A stretch of DNA of 64,000 bases from Eunapius fragilis (lineage: Eukaryota; Porifera; Demospongiae; Spongillida; Spongillidae): positions 7,631,118-7,695,117 of the forward strand of contig OY811980.1 of assembly GCA_963681505.1 (NCBI GenBank), given 5' to 3'. A program made the position numbers and the translations under genes. The notes beneath the pieces were generated by a model. It was not told the DNA's origin and did not search any database. It was given only the letters and a program-made list of their open reading frames with translations. Every line of letters starts with the position of its first letter. Position 1 is the stretch's first letter. This document shows positions 36,435 to 49,326 of this stretch, in pieces.

Positions 36435-38060
36435 ATTTACGAAAGAATGCAACACTATAACTCAGGATTAAAATAAACTGATTTCTTTAATATATGCTGC
36501 AGTAGTTAGCTGAATACTAACAATCCAATTAGATTGTAATGATTAAGTAATTGTATCAATTATCATAAATCAATTTGTAATCCTGCTGAAATGGCCAACA
36601 TTGCTTACAACACTTCTGTATCAGGCACAAGGCATATTTCAGATGCCATAAAAGAAAAAAACCTTTTTCACTAATGGATCACAATGCTAAGATGGCAGAG
36701 GCAATATCAACTATGCATCATGAACTTCAGCAGCAAGATCAAATCAGATTAGATTCAGTGCTTCTCACAAACAGGTACGAGCTATTCAAAGAGCCATCAC
36801 ATTTAAAACATCTGCATGGTTAAGTTAACAGGGCTACCTACCACAGATCATCATTTTGACCTTTCTGCAACTGAGTTTCGTGATGCTTTAACAGTCAGAT
36901 ATCATAGACCCCTTTTGAAGATACCAGCAACATGTGATGGATGTGGTGCAGCCTTTAGTTATGAACATGCCCTGGACTGTAAGAAAGGGGGTCTCATTAC
37001 CAGACGTCACAATGAAGTAAGAGACACTCTTGGTGACCTGTCATCTATTGTTTATAAGGATCTTATCAGGGAACCAGTGATACAAGAGGCATGTGAAGTA
37101 GCAGGCGAACCCTCCTTAATAGCTGACCTTGGTGTGCGAGGGGTTTGGCAGCCTCAGGCTCAAGCACTTTTTGATGTATGTGTGATAGACACTGATGCAC
37201 CCTCTCATGTTCAAAGAAGTGTGGCAGCAGTCCAAGCATCAGCTGAAACAGAAAAAAAGAAAAAATACAACAATGCAGCTATTGCTAGACGAGCCTCATT
37301 TACACCATTTGTGGTATCAGTTGATGGTGCCTTGGGATGTGAAGCAACCAACTATCTTAAACACCTCTCTGAGCACATCTGCATGAAATGGGGAAAGTCC
37401 TATGGAGAATAGATGGGATGGCTGAGGGCCCGTTTGTCATTTGCAATCATTAGAGTCACTGATTTGTGTCTCCGGGGATCTCGTATCAGATGGAGGAGTG
37501 TTATGGATATGGCTGATGGCATAGGACTTCCCTATATAGTAGAATAGTTAGTTCTTCCAATAATATTTCCCAGTATTTATTTATTTCATTTCTTCTCTGG
37601 TATTATGGATTCTATATTTACTTAATTATTCTATGTATGTATTCCTCGTTTATTCATAGCCCTCTATTAAAAATATCATAGTTAGAGATAATTAATTTTA
37701 ATAGGCGGCAAAACAGCACTGATTTCAAGTTACCAAGTTCAATAGTGAGTTATTAACATTTAAGACCATAATTATAATTTGGGTTGATTATTTTAATAAC
37801 CATTACTAATTAGTCCAATATTAAAAGACACCATTTGTTTGGCAATAGATTATGTAATATGAGTTAATTGTAGTGCTTCTTCAAGTTTGATTTGAATATA
37901 AAATCTTTTTTATCAAAGTTCATAAGTCATGTTATTTAAATTAAAAGTTGTCGTACATTATTGTGGCAAATTAATTGCAAGCTACATGTGTATCTGATTC
38001 TAAAGATAATCGGATTCCAATAATGTGGTTATTGTACATTCATAAATTCATTTAGCTCGT
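36435..38060. mobile_element. Inverted copy of the 27556-28282 element, split by a LINE
   Basis: 36435-36595 and about 37690-38060 match the reverse complement of the 27556-28282 element in two consecutive parts. The intervening kilobase is a LINE-A-like fragment. The right terminus is eroded. Confidence 0.5.
36590..37680 (+). mobile_element. LINE-A-like fragment
   Basis: The plus strand encodes the same protein end as LINE-A at 3106-4272: HHFDLSATEFRDAL, CDGCGAAFSYEHALDC, RHNEVRD, ADLGVRGVWQPQ, FTPFVVSVDGALG, RGSRIRWRS. It is interrupted by a stop near 37410 and is frameshifted before 36816, so it is older than the LINE-A copy. No reverse transcriptase palm. Its 3' untranslated end is AT-rich up to about 37680. 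Confidence 0.7.
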
Positions 38061-38182
38061 AATACAGACCAGAGATAATATATACTATCTCTGTACAGAC
38101 GTAGCCACACCCTACCGTAAAACCCAAGAGGGTGTGGTCGTCAGACTGTATTTAAAAAAATGCTACTAAGTTAGACGAAGAG

Positions 38183-41100
38183 ATGATTGCGTTCCCTTCA
38201 CCTTGTACTGTTCTCTGTGTGCTTGTGCTTCCACTCCTAACCGCTGGTAAGTCGATAACCGTATCAGCAATATGTATACACACAGAGATGATCAAGCGGT
38301 CGGATGGGATGGGGGGGGGGGGGGGGGGGGGGGGGGGGGAATCAAGTGCTTTATTGGAGCTTTGTGTTGGAGCCGTATCCGAATTAAAATATAATACCAT
38401 CTTGCCTTATGACGATTATGCGCGTATCATTGTTACGTGAGACCCCCCCCCCCCCCCTCCCCATCCTGGGGTATTGGGAGGGATTTGACCTGCAAACTGC
38501 CCCTGGTTGGGGGTTAATAACCGGTCAAATGTCTATACAACGGCGTTTTCAATTATCCAAAGGAAAGTAGAATCATTGGGAATCATAAATCACATGCGTC
38601 TGATTTTAATGTTCAATTGCATAAGGATTTTACCATAGATTGGTTTGAGCCGTTTTTTCCCAGCGATACCTTTAATTTTCCGTAGGGTTTAGTCTATATA
38701 GAGTCAATTAATTGAGCAATTGGCCAGGGATAATATATCTGTACAGGCCAACTGAGAGTTTTAAAAATGAAAGTGACTGCACATTGCGTTCAAAGCTTTT
38801 ATAGAGAAGATCGGACATGAAAAAAAATCAGTTAAGTAGTCAACTACTATCAGATAGTTTCTTACCTTGCACAAGAACAAGTCCATAACAACATTTCCCC
38901 AGGGCAGTTTGGGTGTTGCATGTGGTTGATTTCCCCTTTGGGTAGTGCTGCTCCATCCTCAATACTGTGCAGTGATATGAGTAATGTCTCCAGCCATGTT
39001 TGGCCAATACCAAGCGTCTCATGCAAGCCTTAAAGTTGACTCTGAGCCCATAAGGCTAAGCATGCAGTCGGGTTAAAATATCAGCTCTCATAGGTTCAAG
39101 AACCACTACTAGGTCACCTATACCGGCCCTTTGGTCCCCAGGAGATGGTTAAGAAACTGCTGCCAACTTGAAATATGTGAATGGAGGTTCTGGCTAAAGT
39201 ACCTTCCAGGATGAAGGAATATTGTCTGTCAGTTGGGCACTGCAGTGTGTTCTGGCAATGTGTTGGCTGCTTCCAACTACTGGCAACTATGAAGTCCAGG
39301 TCTCCAGAAGAGTAACTCAATGTTCACAATGCATATGATGATGGCACAGTGAAGATATCCATGGGTCAACATGACCACCAGGAGGAGAGTGAGGTGTAGT
39401 ACCACAGCTGCTGTCACTTGATACTTTTATATGAAATGGAATCAGTCCACCTTAGCAAGCAGAAGATGCACTGAACGTGTCTAAGGAGGTGTTTACTACA
39501 AAGGTGCCTTCAGTGATGTATATCCAGAAGAATGTGACATTGAACTGGACCCATCCATTCCACAGGTACTAAATGGACCAGGGGAATCCCAACACCTTAA
39601 ACCATTCAGTTGACCTGTTGCTTGATGTGGTCAGTACAGTACAAATGCAATCTTGACCTAAAAGTAATGTGCACATGTATGTAACCTACTTCCCACATAT
39701 ATGCATTCCATCAACGATGGAGATGTGGACAAATGTAGCATAGGAGAGATGATGTTACTGTGATATTTCCATACCACAGTAACTCTCTTCCTACAAGTTT
39801 AGGAATGCGCAAAATGTTTTTAATCTAATTGATGCTCACCCAAAGTGGATGGAGGTATGCACTCAATGCCATCAACTAAAAATGCTGAGATATTCATTTA
39901 GTGTTTTTTTGGGGGGGGTTTATCCAATTTCAGCCATTAATTTCGCTGTCCATATTTCATGTATGAATACAGCGATTACACATATTCCCTTCAGTAAACA
40001 CATCCTCCCACTATATCACATGATGCTACAGATAAACAGTGGGTAATGGTCTCATTCATCATACAAAACATTAAAGTGAAGTTGGGCTCACAGCCTGGAA
40101 TAGTAGTTACAACCTAATCATAATTGCCAACAATTTATGTAGAAACTGTATGGTGTCTCACATCTAGAGGTTGACTTAAATAGTATAGCTCAAGGAGTAG
40201 GGTTGCTAGTGTGGGGAAGGACTATGCCCCTCCCACCAAACTGGTAGCCATATTCCCTGTAGTACATATTTTATTTGTGGTGTTATTGATGCTAATTATG
40301 TTGTAAGAGTAATGAATTCTTATCCTCTCACAGGTCAACCTAGGATCACCTGGAATTATAATGTATTGTTCGTTACAGTTGCAAACAACAGTCTGGTGTC
40401 CCTCTCAGCAGTTACACCAAGAGTGAGCACTCTAAATAGCACAGCAACCCAGTATCCTCTGGTGTGTGAGGGTATAGCAGGTGGACAGTGGTACCAACCA
40501 AATGGAGCCCTGTTTCCACTAGCAACACCAGACACTGTAACCCCTAGTCAATCTTGGGGTCAACGAAATGTGTCACGAGGAGTAGAGCTGTATCGTGGAA
40601 CTCCTTCTGATTTCCCACATGGTGCTCAATGTTGTACCAATACCACCATCACACTCTGTGTTGGAATGTACACTGATCTCACACTAGCAGCATCATCAGG
40701 CATAGCTGCATCAGGCACTATGGGCTATGCTCTCTCTGTAGCAGCCACTTGTAAGTAGAGAGGAAAGTACATCACATGTGTTATGGAAGTGTTGACTCTC
40801 CCACAGATGGTCCTAACATCACAGGAGGTGTCCAGTTTCAGCTATTGACACCTACAAATGTTGATCCACCAGTGTTCCAGTTGATCTGCACCAGCACTAG
40901 TTCTCCTCCTACAACTGTGCAGTGGACCATCAATGGAATTCCAGTGAATGGTGGTAACTATACTTCCTCTCAGATAGTGACAGATCGACCAACATCTACT
41001 TACAACAACACCCTGACTGTGACTGGGAGAGCACCTGGGATGTACACATGCAATGTCACCACTGTAACCTCTCCCCTAATCAGCTGCACTGGTTCACCAC

Positions 41101-43420
41101 AAATGTGTAATTCAGGGCCTATTCTAAACCAAAGATCCACTACCTCATCCCTCAGTGTATCAGGTAAGTACTGCTTATGAAGAGTGTCTTGTACCTATAG
41201 ACATGTACCTCTATACAGGTCCTCCTGCCCCACCCACTGGTGTCACTGCTGTGCAGTCTGGTCCCACATCTGTCAGTGTCTCTTGGACTGCACCAACCTC
41301 AGGTGGTCCAGTGAGCAGATATGATATCTACTATGTAGCTAATGGAGTCCCAAGTACAAGTGGTGGTTCAACCACTTCTACTTCTACCTCTTGTAACTTT
41401 CCTGTTACGATTCAGAATAACATCTCTGTCAATATATTTGTCATAGCTGTGGGCACTTACATACCATCTCAGAGTGGTATGTTTTATTGACCATGTTGGC
41501 TAGCTGAAGTAAATGTTAATGATATGGCACAATTGATGATGCTCTGGGGGCGGGGCGGGGGCGGGGTACACTGAATATAGATCACATCTTTTCTAATTAT
41601 TGGACTTAATAATCAATCGTGTACAGGGGTATGGTGTGTGGGTATTTAGCTGGTCAGTTGGAAACATCTGGTATGTGGGGATCAATACCACAGAAAGATG
41701 GAAAAACTCAAAATCCTAATGTACAAAACATTACCACATAATTTACGCCACCATACTACAGGTTACAGTGGCAGATCCTGGATTTGGGAGGCGGGGGGGG
41801 GGGGGGGGGGCAATGGAAGGTGTGGCTATAGGTGGGGTAGAGTAGTGAATGGTGCCGCATCCCAGGGAGGGTGCCCCCTCCCACACAGCTAGGGGGTATG
41901 GGGGAGCGCTGTAAGCTCCCCCACTCTGCCCCAGAAGTCAGCGTTTTGGCATAAAAAATCCTATAGCATTTATAACGATGAGGTTTAACTGAATGTCCAT
42001 TACATTAAGATACATATATTGTTTTAATCACTGAATTGCTAACTAAAGGGGGGCCCCCCTGTATCCTCGCATTTGTGAATTGTTAACGAAAGGGAAGATG
42101 GGGGGGGGGGGGGGGGGGGTGGTGGCACGGGCCCATTATCCCTTCCCCCCCCCCCGCCCCCCCTGGATCCGCATGAGTAAGTCATTAAACTAGAATACCA
42201 CCTCACCAATAACCACATGACCGACCTATATTTGCATCCCTTCCCCACAGCTAATGTTACCATCGCCTATCTGTACTACCCTACAACTACCCCTCCATCT
42301 TCAAGTCCTGTCCCCTCCTCCCCCTCCTCCTCCTCCTCCTCCTCCCCCATTGGTGGTATAATTGGAGGGATCATTGGAGCACTGGTGGTTGTGGTGTTGA
42401 TTATCATCATTGTTGCCATAGCAATACTCTTCCTGAGGTAGGCTGCCCAGCAGTATGTATAATTCATTACCATTGTCCACAGACGTAGAGAAAATGGAGC
42501 TACCAAACCAGAAGCAGTCTATGACATGGATGAAAAGTTAGTGGGCATTATTAATAATAGCAGGGTCAATTATGTCATTAATAGCAGGGTCAATTATTTT
42601 TAATACCGTGACCCATATCTTCATACCATGACCATCACCTTCTCATACCATGACCATCACCTCCTCATACCATGACCATCACCTCCTCATACCATGGCCA
42701 TCACCTCCTCATACCATGACCATTGACACCTCCTCATACCATGACCATCACTCTCATTAGACCCAGTGCTCATAAGCCTGAAGCAGGGACCTATGAAGCT
42801 GTAGGTGACAAGAAGTAAGGGGACATACACACCCACCACCTCCCTCTTCTTCTCATGTTTCACCTCCAGTCATTACTCTTGTTCCTTCTCCTATTTCTTT
42901 CTCTAAATACTTCCTCTCTCCTTCAAGCCATCTCATTATCTTATGCCCACCATTCCCAGTACTCCTCTTAATGCTGAAGGTACCACTTATGAAGTTGTGG
43001 ACACAAGGTAAGTTAACTTGAGAAGGGAGGACTTACCCTTATAAGACCAGCAATGCCTACACTCATTACCCAGGGAATATATTTATTAGTACTATACATG
43101 GCTACCATCTCTCATACTACCCCATGCATGCTTGAACCAATACATACATCTCTCCCATGTTTGAACCAATACATACATCTCTCCCATGTTTGAACCAATA
43201 CATACATCTCTCCCATGTTTGAACCAATACATACATCTCTCCCATGTTTGAACCAATACATACATCTCTCCCATGTTTGAACCAATACATACATCTCTCC
43301 CATGTTTGAACCAATACATACATCTCTCTCAGTGATGTGATCACCATGAAGTCATGTGAGGCATATGGTAAAATAAGAACAGGTGGACAGGACTGCTATG
43401 AAGTGGTTGGACACAACTAG
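38183..43420 (+). CDS. R4: Ig-Ig-FN3 transmembrane receptor with tyrosine-motif tail
   Basis: Intact sister of R1, predicted 508 residues. Exons: 38183-38246 (signal peptide MIAFPSPCTVLCVLVLPLL), 40334-40750 and 40807-41163 (Ig modules), 41219-41476 (FN3), 42251-42437 (Ser/Pro stalk, TM core ALVVVVLIIIIVAIAI), 42483-42536, 42761-42814, 42960-43007 and 43333-43420 (tail, stop TAG). All junctions are GT/AG with matching phase. The tail has AVYDM, TYEAV, TYEVV, AYGEI and CYEVV. In FN3, the strand that in all other copies reads [15 protein letters not shown] is replaced in frame by a different peptide (see findings). The intron before the TM exon holds a hAT-like miniature element absent from R1. 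Confidence 0.83.
38415..38530. mobile_element. Half copy of the foldback element
   Basis: Matches the left arm of 26699-27234, including a C-run, gggatttgacctg and the gttaataaccggtcaaatg motif. It lies 170 bp inside intron 1 of R4. Confidence 0.45.
41765..42173. mobile_element. hAT-like miniature element in R4 intron
   Basis: Starts acagtggcagatcctgg and ends ccccctggatccgc, an imperfect inverted pair of the CAGTGGCGGATCCAG type. It contains long G and C runs and no open frame. R1 at 5733-5750 has the corresponding site without it. The family assignment rests on the ends only. Confidence 0.55.
42600..42752. repeat. 22-bp minisatellite, about 7 units, R4 tail intron
   Basis: Same array as 6186-6412, same intron. 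Confidence 0.85.
43127..43330. repeat. 30-bp minisatellite, about 7 units, last intron of R4
   Basis: Same array as 6778-8712, abutting the acceptor of the last exon at 43333. Confidence 0.92.
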
Positions 43421-44395
43421 AATACTTAGAAATGATGTGGCCAGACCATATCATTGTGATGTAGTATTTTTTGTTGTTGCCAAATTACATCAAAGCCCAT
43501 TAAAATCAAGATTAAAGATTATTATGTTAGATGTAAAAATGCAACTTGCCACGAAATGAAATTAGTGATTTTTTTTTTACCAACCATTGCTATGAATGTT
43601 TTAATTTGCTTTCTGGAGAATCAATTGCAACAAATGATTGGACTTTTCTTTGTTGTAAAACAAGCAGACTACCTTTTACACAAAGTTGTTCATTAAAGCC
43701 ATTCTGTGTATTTTGATGGAGATATGTGCTATCCATGCCACCTTGTGTTGCCAAGGAAACATCATGTTTGGATCCTCAATGGTGTACCCCACCACCCCAT
43801 GAGCATGTAGTGCCAATCTGCTGCACGTCTTATTTTAAGAAGCCTATCCTCACGGAGAAGGCATATTCAATCATACATGTAGTGCATTCCACCTTTTGAA
43901 CATCACTAGCAAGTTATACATAAGCTGACAAATTTTTTTTGGGGTGGGGGTGGTGTGGATGTGAATGTAGAGGTATAGGGATGTGGAGAGGTATGGATGG
44001 TAGGGCATGTCTGTTTTTTGTCTAATTTATTTTGTTTATACAAGTTGGTATGACACTCATTTCAGGCTGCATTCGAACACCACATTAGGTGCGAGAGGCC
44101 ATAGATAGGTCAAGTCAGCAGGTGGAAAAAAACATGTATCCTCTTAGCACATGTAAGGTATTTTTGTGTTATGTATTTTTGTTCTTTAGTTTATAATACA
44201 GTTCGTTCAGAATATGCACACACAAACTACCTAGACTAGTTAAAAATAAACAAGTAATAAATATATTCTCTATGAGAAAGTTGGTGGCATATAGGATTGG
44301 AAGGCAATAGTGGTGTAAAAAGGAAGGAAACAGGGGTCTAATAATAAGGGGAAATGTAACACAAACTCGTTAACAAATAAATAAATATAAAAGCC

Positions 44396-44630
44396 ACAGT
44401 GAGCACAACTCCAGGCATATGGGTACGAATAGCCTTTACTTTCTGGGACACATCCATCACTCCTTCTGCCTTACACTGCTGGGTCACCATGGTGATGGCA
44501 CAGAACATACCAGACCTTCCCACAGTGTCACTAGAGGGGGAGGAGGAAGCATCATGTGACCTCACATGATCAAAGGGGGCTGCGCTCCCAATCCTCTGCA
44601 CCTTGATGACATCTTGAACACAGATCACAT
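44396..44630 (-). pseudogene. Relic of RPTP D2 exons
   Basis: Reverse complemented, 44530-44396 gives [20 protein letters not shown] and the following helix, matching the D2 loop exon of RPTP-A (54570-54435), with its upstream acceptor. 44579-44620 retains part of the preceding exon (KVQRIG). Downstream the last exon is missing. It faces R4 in the same way that RPTP-A faces R5. Confidence 0.7.
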
Positions 44631-45181
44631 GTTAATTTTAGACTGCAACATTAATGTACTACTTGAAATCATTCTTGTATATGTACTAAGTTTGATATCA
44701 ATCTGCAAATTAAAGCTTACCAAGAGGGCAAGAAAACATGCATTAAGAGAGACTTGAAGTGATGCACATCAAAATATCTAGCACAGGGCCTGGGTGTCCC
44801 TTAATTTAAGTTCAATTCAATCCTTCAATATAATCATATCCCTCATGCACTTGAATTAGTACAAGACTCCATGTAAATGTATCAACAACCTCAACGCGTG
44901 TAGCTTGAGCCATGTGTACACAATGGAGGGCTTGTAAATGAACCAGTCCATGACATTTTAAAATAACCCAATTGGATGAAAGATTAACAAAAGACAACAG
45001 AGCCATCGTGTCAAAATTAGAAGTCAATCCCACTCTCTTGATTGGCCCTGTACACCTGTTTTGTGTTATGTGTCAATTGTTGTACCAATGTGTATGAGAT
45101 AACTATTGTAATTGCAGTCATAGATCATCATGCACACTAAGCCAGTATTTACAATTATATATGATGTCTTTGATAAAAAGT
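44631..45181. other. Spacer between R4 and R5
   Basis: Colinear with 10010-10350 of block 1. No coding sequence seen. Confidence 0.45.
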
Positions 45182-45189
45182 TGACGTCA
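45182..45189. promoter_or_regulatory. Palindromic CRE (TGACGTCA) upstream of R5 signal exon
   Basis: A perfect TGACGTCA lies about 60 bp before the R5 ATG. Half sites occur near the start codons of R1 (TACGTCA near 1830) and R3 (ATGACGTT near 27240 and TACGTCA near 27260). A role as an ATF/CREB site is inferred from the motif alone. Confidence 0.35.
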
Positions 45190-45247
45190 CGCGACGATAA
45201 TATTAATAGTATTGTACTATATTTATCTCCTGCTTATACAGATCTAG

Positions 45248-48200
45248 ATGATTGCGTTCGCTTGCATTGTTCTCTTGGCGCATCCACTCCTAGCATCAGG
45301 TAAGTCGATTTGGAATCGTATAAGCAACATGCAACTATAATATTTGTGATCGAGCGATCAAATGGGCGGTGGAGATGGGTGGAGATGGGTGGAGGTGGGT
45401 GGAGGTGGGTGGTGGGTGGAGATGGGTGATATGCTTGGTAAAGCATGCATTATGATATCTTAAAATGTGGGAGGTTAATTAAAGTTGAACGACAGGCACA
45501 CAGCAGAGCTACTGATTTGACAAACTGATTTGACAAAAGACATTGACGCATTGCGTGCTCCATGCATCGGCAAATTTTTTCCACGATCTTCTTCTTAGAC
45601 TAAGTCTGTCATTGTCTGGATAACAGAATCTTATCTATGTTGTAAGAGTCTCTTCCTACATGTATGGCATGCAATCTTAGTTGAAAAACCAAATCTCAAT
45701 TTGGGACACCTCCTCTGAAGCTAGCTGGTCATTTTTTAGTTGCTGCAAATCTAAATCCTTGCCGCGCTAGCTTATACAGTGGCGGATCCAGGAAATCGGC
45801 GATGGGGGTCCGACATGAATAATAAATGAGGGGGGGGGGGGGGGGTGGAAGAGGTGCCATGTCCGAACTAGGGGTATGGGGAGGGATATAGCATGCGCAT
45901 ATGCAGAATTTAATGTAGAGGGAAAGCGCTGAACTTTAAAAAATTCGGAACACCGATAGACAGCCATATCCTCTGTGTGCTTTCTCACCCATGATTCTTT
46001 TAGCCACATATGTGTATTACTTTTAGTATCCCAATGCCTTCATTCCGATCCTATAACATGAGTTATGGTGCAAATGCTTAGCAACCTGCTGTCTTGAGCC
46101 TTTCCACAATAATAATATTATAACTAAAAAACTGCATGGATGAATTTAAAAAGAGATAGGCATTTCTATAAGCCTAGATGTAATTTGATCATTATGCCCA
46201 TGGTTGCAGCATTTCCAGCCCGTCAAAATTTTTACATGCATGTGTATATATTCAGAAGATGCATAGATAAATATACACCCTTCAGTAACCTCACCACCAC
46301 ACAACCTCCCACTATGTTACTGATCCCTTACCATATGAATGTTCTGGCATCATGACACATTAATATAATAGTTCTCACTCTCCATTGCTATAGCCAGAAT
46401 GGGCACACAACTCCCATCCGATTTGTTAGGGATTATGCACCTGAATTATCAGCATGCCAAGTTAATTTATTCCAAGGACATATCGGTATAATGTAAGATT
46501 TCAATATCCTATGCTCAGTAAGACTTATTAAAACATTAGTTAAGGCACCATCTGTATGACGTCATCCCTCACTTTTCTCCCATACAAAAATGTGCACAAC
46601 GTCACGTTGTTTCGAGACTAACCACCCCTCTTTATGATGTAACTTATGATGAGCCTTTAGTTAATTTTAAACTGTGGTGTATACAATTATTATTGGCAAG
46701 CATGTGAGTACATGTTGTGGCCCTCATCACCACTACTCAGTTTTCAATCTGTCATATCTCCCACAGGTCAACCTAGGATCACATGGAATCGGAATTTATT
46801 GTTTGTAATGCTTGCGAACAACAGTCTGGTGTCCCTCTCAGCAGTTACACCAAGAGTGAGCACACTAAATAACACAGCAACCCGGTATCCTCTGGTGTGT
46901 GAGGGTATAACAGGTGGACAGTGGTATCAACCAAATGGAGCTCTGTTTCCACTAGCAACACCAGACCCTGTAACCACCCCTGGAGGGTTGGGTCAGCGAA
47001 ATGTGTCACGAGGAGTAGAGCTGTATCGTGGAACTCCTTATGACTTCCCACATGGTATTCAATGTTGTACCAATACCACCATCACACTCTGTGTTGGAAT
47101 GTACACTGATCTCACACTAGCAGCATCATCAGGCATAAATGGAACTACTAGCTATGCTCTCTCTGTAGCAGCCACTTGTAAGTAGAGAGGAAAGTACATC
47201 ACATGTGTTATGGAAGTGTTGACTCTCCCACAGATGGTCCTAACATCACAGGAGGTGTCCAGTTTCAGCTGTTGACACCTACAAATGTTGATCCACCAGT
47301 GTTCCAGTTGACCTGCACCAGCACTAGTTCTCCTCCTACAACCGTGCAGTGGACCATCAATGGAAGTCCAGTGAATGGTGGTAACTATGCTTCCTCTAAG
47401 ATAGTGACAGATCGACCAACATCTACTTACAACAACACCCTGACTGTGACTGGGAGAGAACCTGGGATGTACACATGCACTGTCACCACTATAACTTCTC
47501 CAGTAATCGGCTTAATCAACTGCACTGGTTTACAACAAGTGTGTAATTTAGAGCCTATTCTAAGTCAAAGATCCACTACCTCATCGTATCAGGTAAGTAC
47601 TGCCTATGAAGAGTGTCTTGTACCTATAGACATGTACCTCTATACAGATCCTCCTGCCCCACCCACTGGTGTCACTGCTGTGCAGTCTGGTCCCACATTT
47701 GTCAGTGTCTCTTGGACTGCACCCACCTCAGGTGGTCCAGTGAGCAGATATGATATCTACTATGTGGCTAATGGAGTCCCAAGTACAAGTGGTGGTTCAA
47801 CCACTTCTACCTCTTATGTCCTAACCAACCTTCAAGTTGGGGTTCAGTACATCTCTGTCATAGCTGTGGGCACTTATATGCCATCTCAAATATCAACAAC
47901 AGGTACAAAGTCCTTTAATTAATGCCTATAGGTGATTTCAAACAAGATGATTGGTTTGGCTCCATTTAATCTCTTGCTTAAGTAAAGGATGTTGTGCCAC
48001 ATGTAGGCCTAATGTGTTGTGCTTAGGTTTTCTACCACCACCTGGTCCAGTGAGTGGACTACAAGCCTTCAACAATACCTTCACAACCATCACACTCACA
48101 TGGCTACCCCCTCCTACCCCCAATGGGGTGATCATCATGTATCAGGTGACCTACTCCACCAATGGAATAGTCAATACAACCACACCCCCAGTGACAATAA

Positions 48201-48692
48201 CAGGACTGGTACCTAGGACCACCTACTCCTTCTCTGTCGTTGGTTACACCATCACAGGACCAGGGACACCACAACAAGTACAGACCAGTACTGCAGCTAT
48301 ACGTGAGTGTACAGCTGTTACTGTATCTTACATTGTTCACACATACGCCTGCATGATGCTTTAATGTTGTACCCTTCAGCCAATGTGACAGGAGTGGTGG
48401 TAGTGGCCACCAACACAACATCTGTCAGAGTGTCCTGGCTGGCTGTCCAGTGGCTCCCTCAAGATGGCATCCTTACAGGGTACACTGTATATTATCGTTC
48501 TCTTCCCAACACTTCAAAGAGGCAGTCGGGTGGGTACATCAGTCAGACCTTCCCACCAACCACCACCTCTGGGGATATCACCAACCTCAGTCCTGTACCA
48601 GTTTAGTGTGGTAGCCATGGTGACCATTGCAGGACAGTCATACAATGGAGACATTACTTCATCAGGAGGTGACACACCCACCATCACACCAG
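45248..48692 (+). pseudogene. R5: truncated Ig-FN3 receptor of the R3 type
   Basis: Exons: 45248-45299 (signal peptide MIAFACIVLLAHPLLASG), 46767-47177 and 47234-47592 (Ig), 47648-47902, 48027-48302 and 48380-48692 (FN3). Compared with R3: 7 bp are lost at the end of Ig-2, which breaks phase with the next exon if the short intron is spliced; 8 bp are lost in the last FN3 (near 48594), giving a stop at 48604; and all TM and tail exons are deleted (jump near 48757 to the sequence that follows the gene elsewhere). It could at most make a secreted Ig-Ig-FN3 fragment; I treat it as a pseudogene. Confidence 0.75.
45776..45850 (+). mobile_element. End of a hAT-like miniature element
   Basis: Starts cagtggcggatccagg exactly where colinearity with block 1 (10690) stops, followed by a G run. 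The opposite end was not found with confidence, so only this end is annotated. Confidence 0.4.
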
Positions 48693-48816
48693 GTTAGGAC
48701 TATCTCATGGCAATATCACAAATTAATGACATGTGATGTTGAAGGTACCCCAAACAGTACTGTTTATTGCATCAGGGTGTGTGTAACTTGATGTTGGCCA
48801 AATTTACCTCATCCCC

Positions 48817-49326
48817 CATAGGTCTACACACACCTCCATGTCATAGGTCTACACACACCCCTCCATGTCATAGGTCTACACACACCTCCATGTCATAGGT
48901 CTACACACACCTCCATGTCATAGGTCTACACACACCTCCATGTCATAGGTCTACACACACCTCCATGTCATAGGTCTACACACACCTCCATGTCATAGGT
49001 CTATACACACCTCCATGTCATAGGTCTACACACACCTCCATGTCATAGGTCTACACACACCTCCATGTCATAGGTCTACACACACCTCCATGTCATAGGT
49101 CTACACACACCTCCATGTCATAGGTCTACACACACCTCCATGTCATAGGTCTACACACACCTCCATGTCATAGGTCTACACACCTCCATGTCATAGGTCT
49201 ACACACACCTCCATGTCATAGGTCAGCACACACCTCCATGTCATAGGTCTACACACACCTCCATGTCATAGGTCTACACACACCTCCATGTCATAGGTCT
49301 ACACACACCTCCATGTCATAGGTCTA
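48817..49326. repeat. 25-bp minisatellite, about 20 units
   Basis: Longest of three arrays of this unit, downstream of R5. Confidence 0.92.

Noticed and set aside
48817-49326. CRISPR-like regular repeats
   Set aside because: Units are directly tandem without spacers, and the genome is animal with introns, so this is a minisatellite. The same holds for 15003, 52507 and the other arrays.
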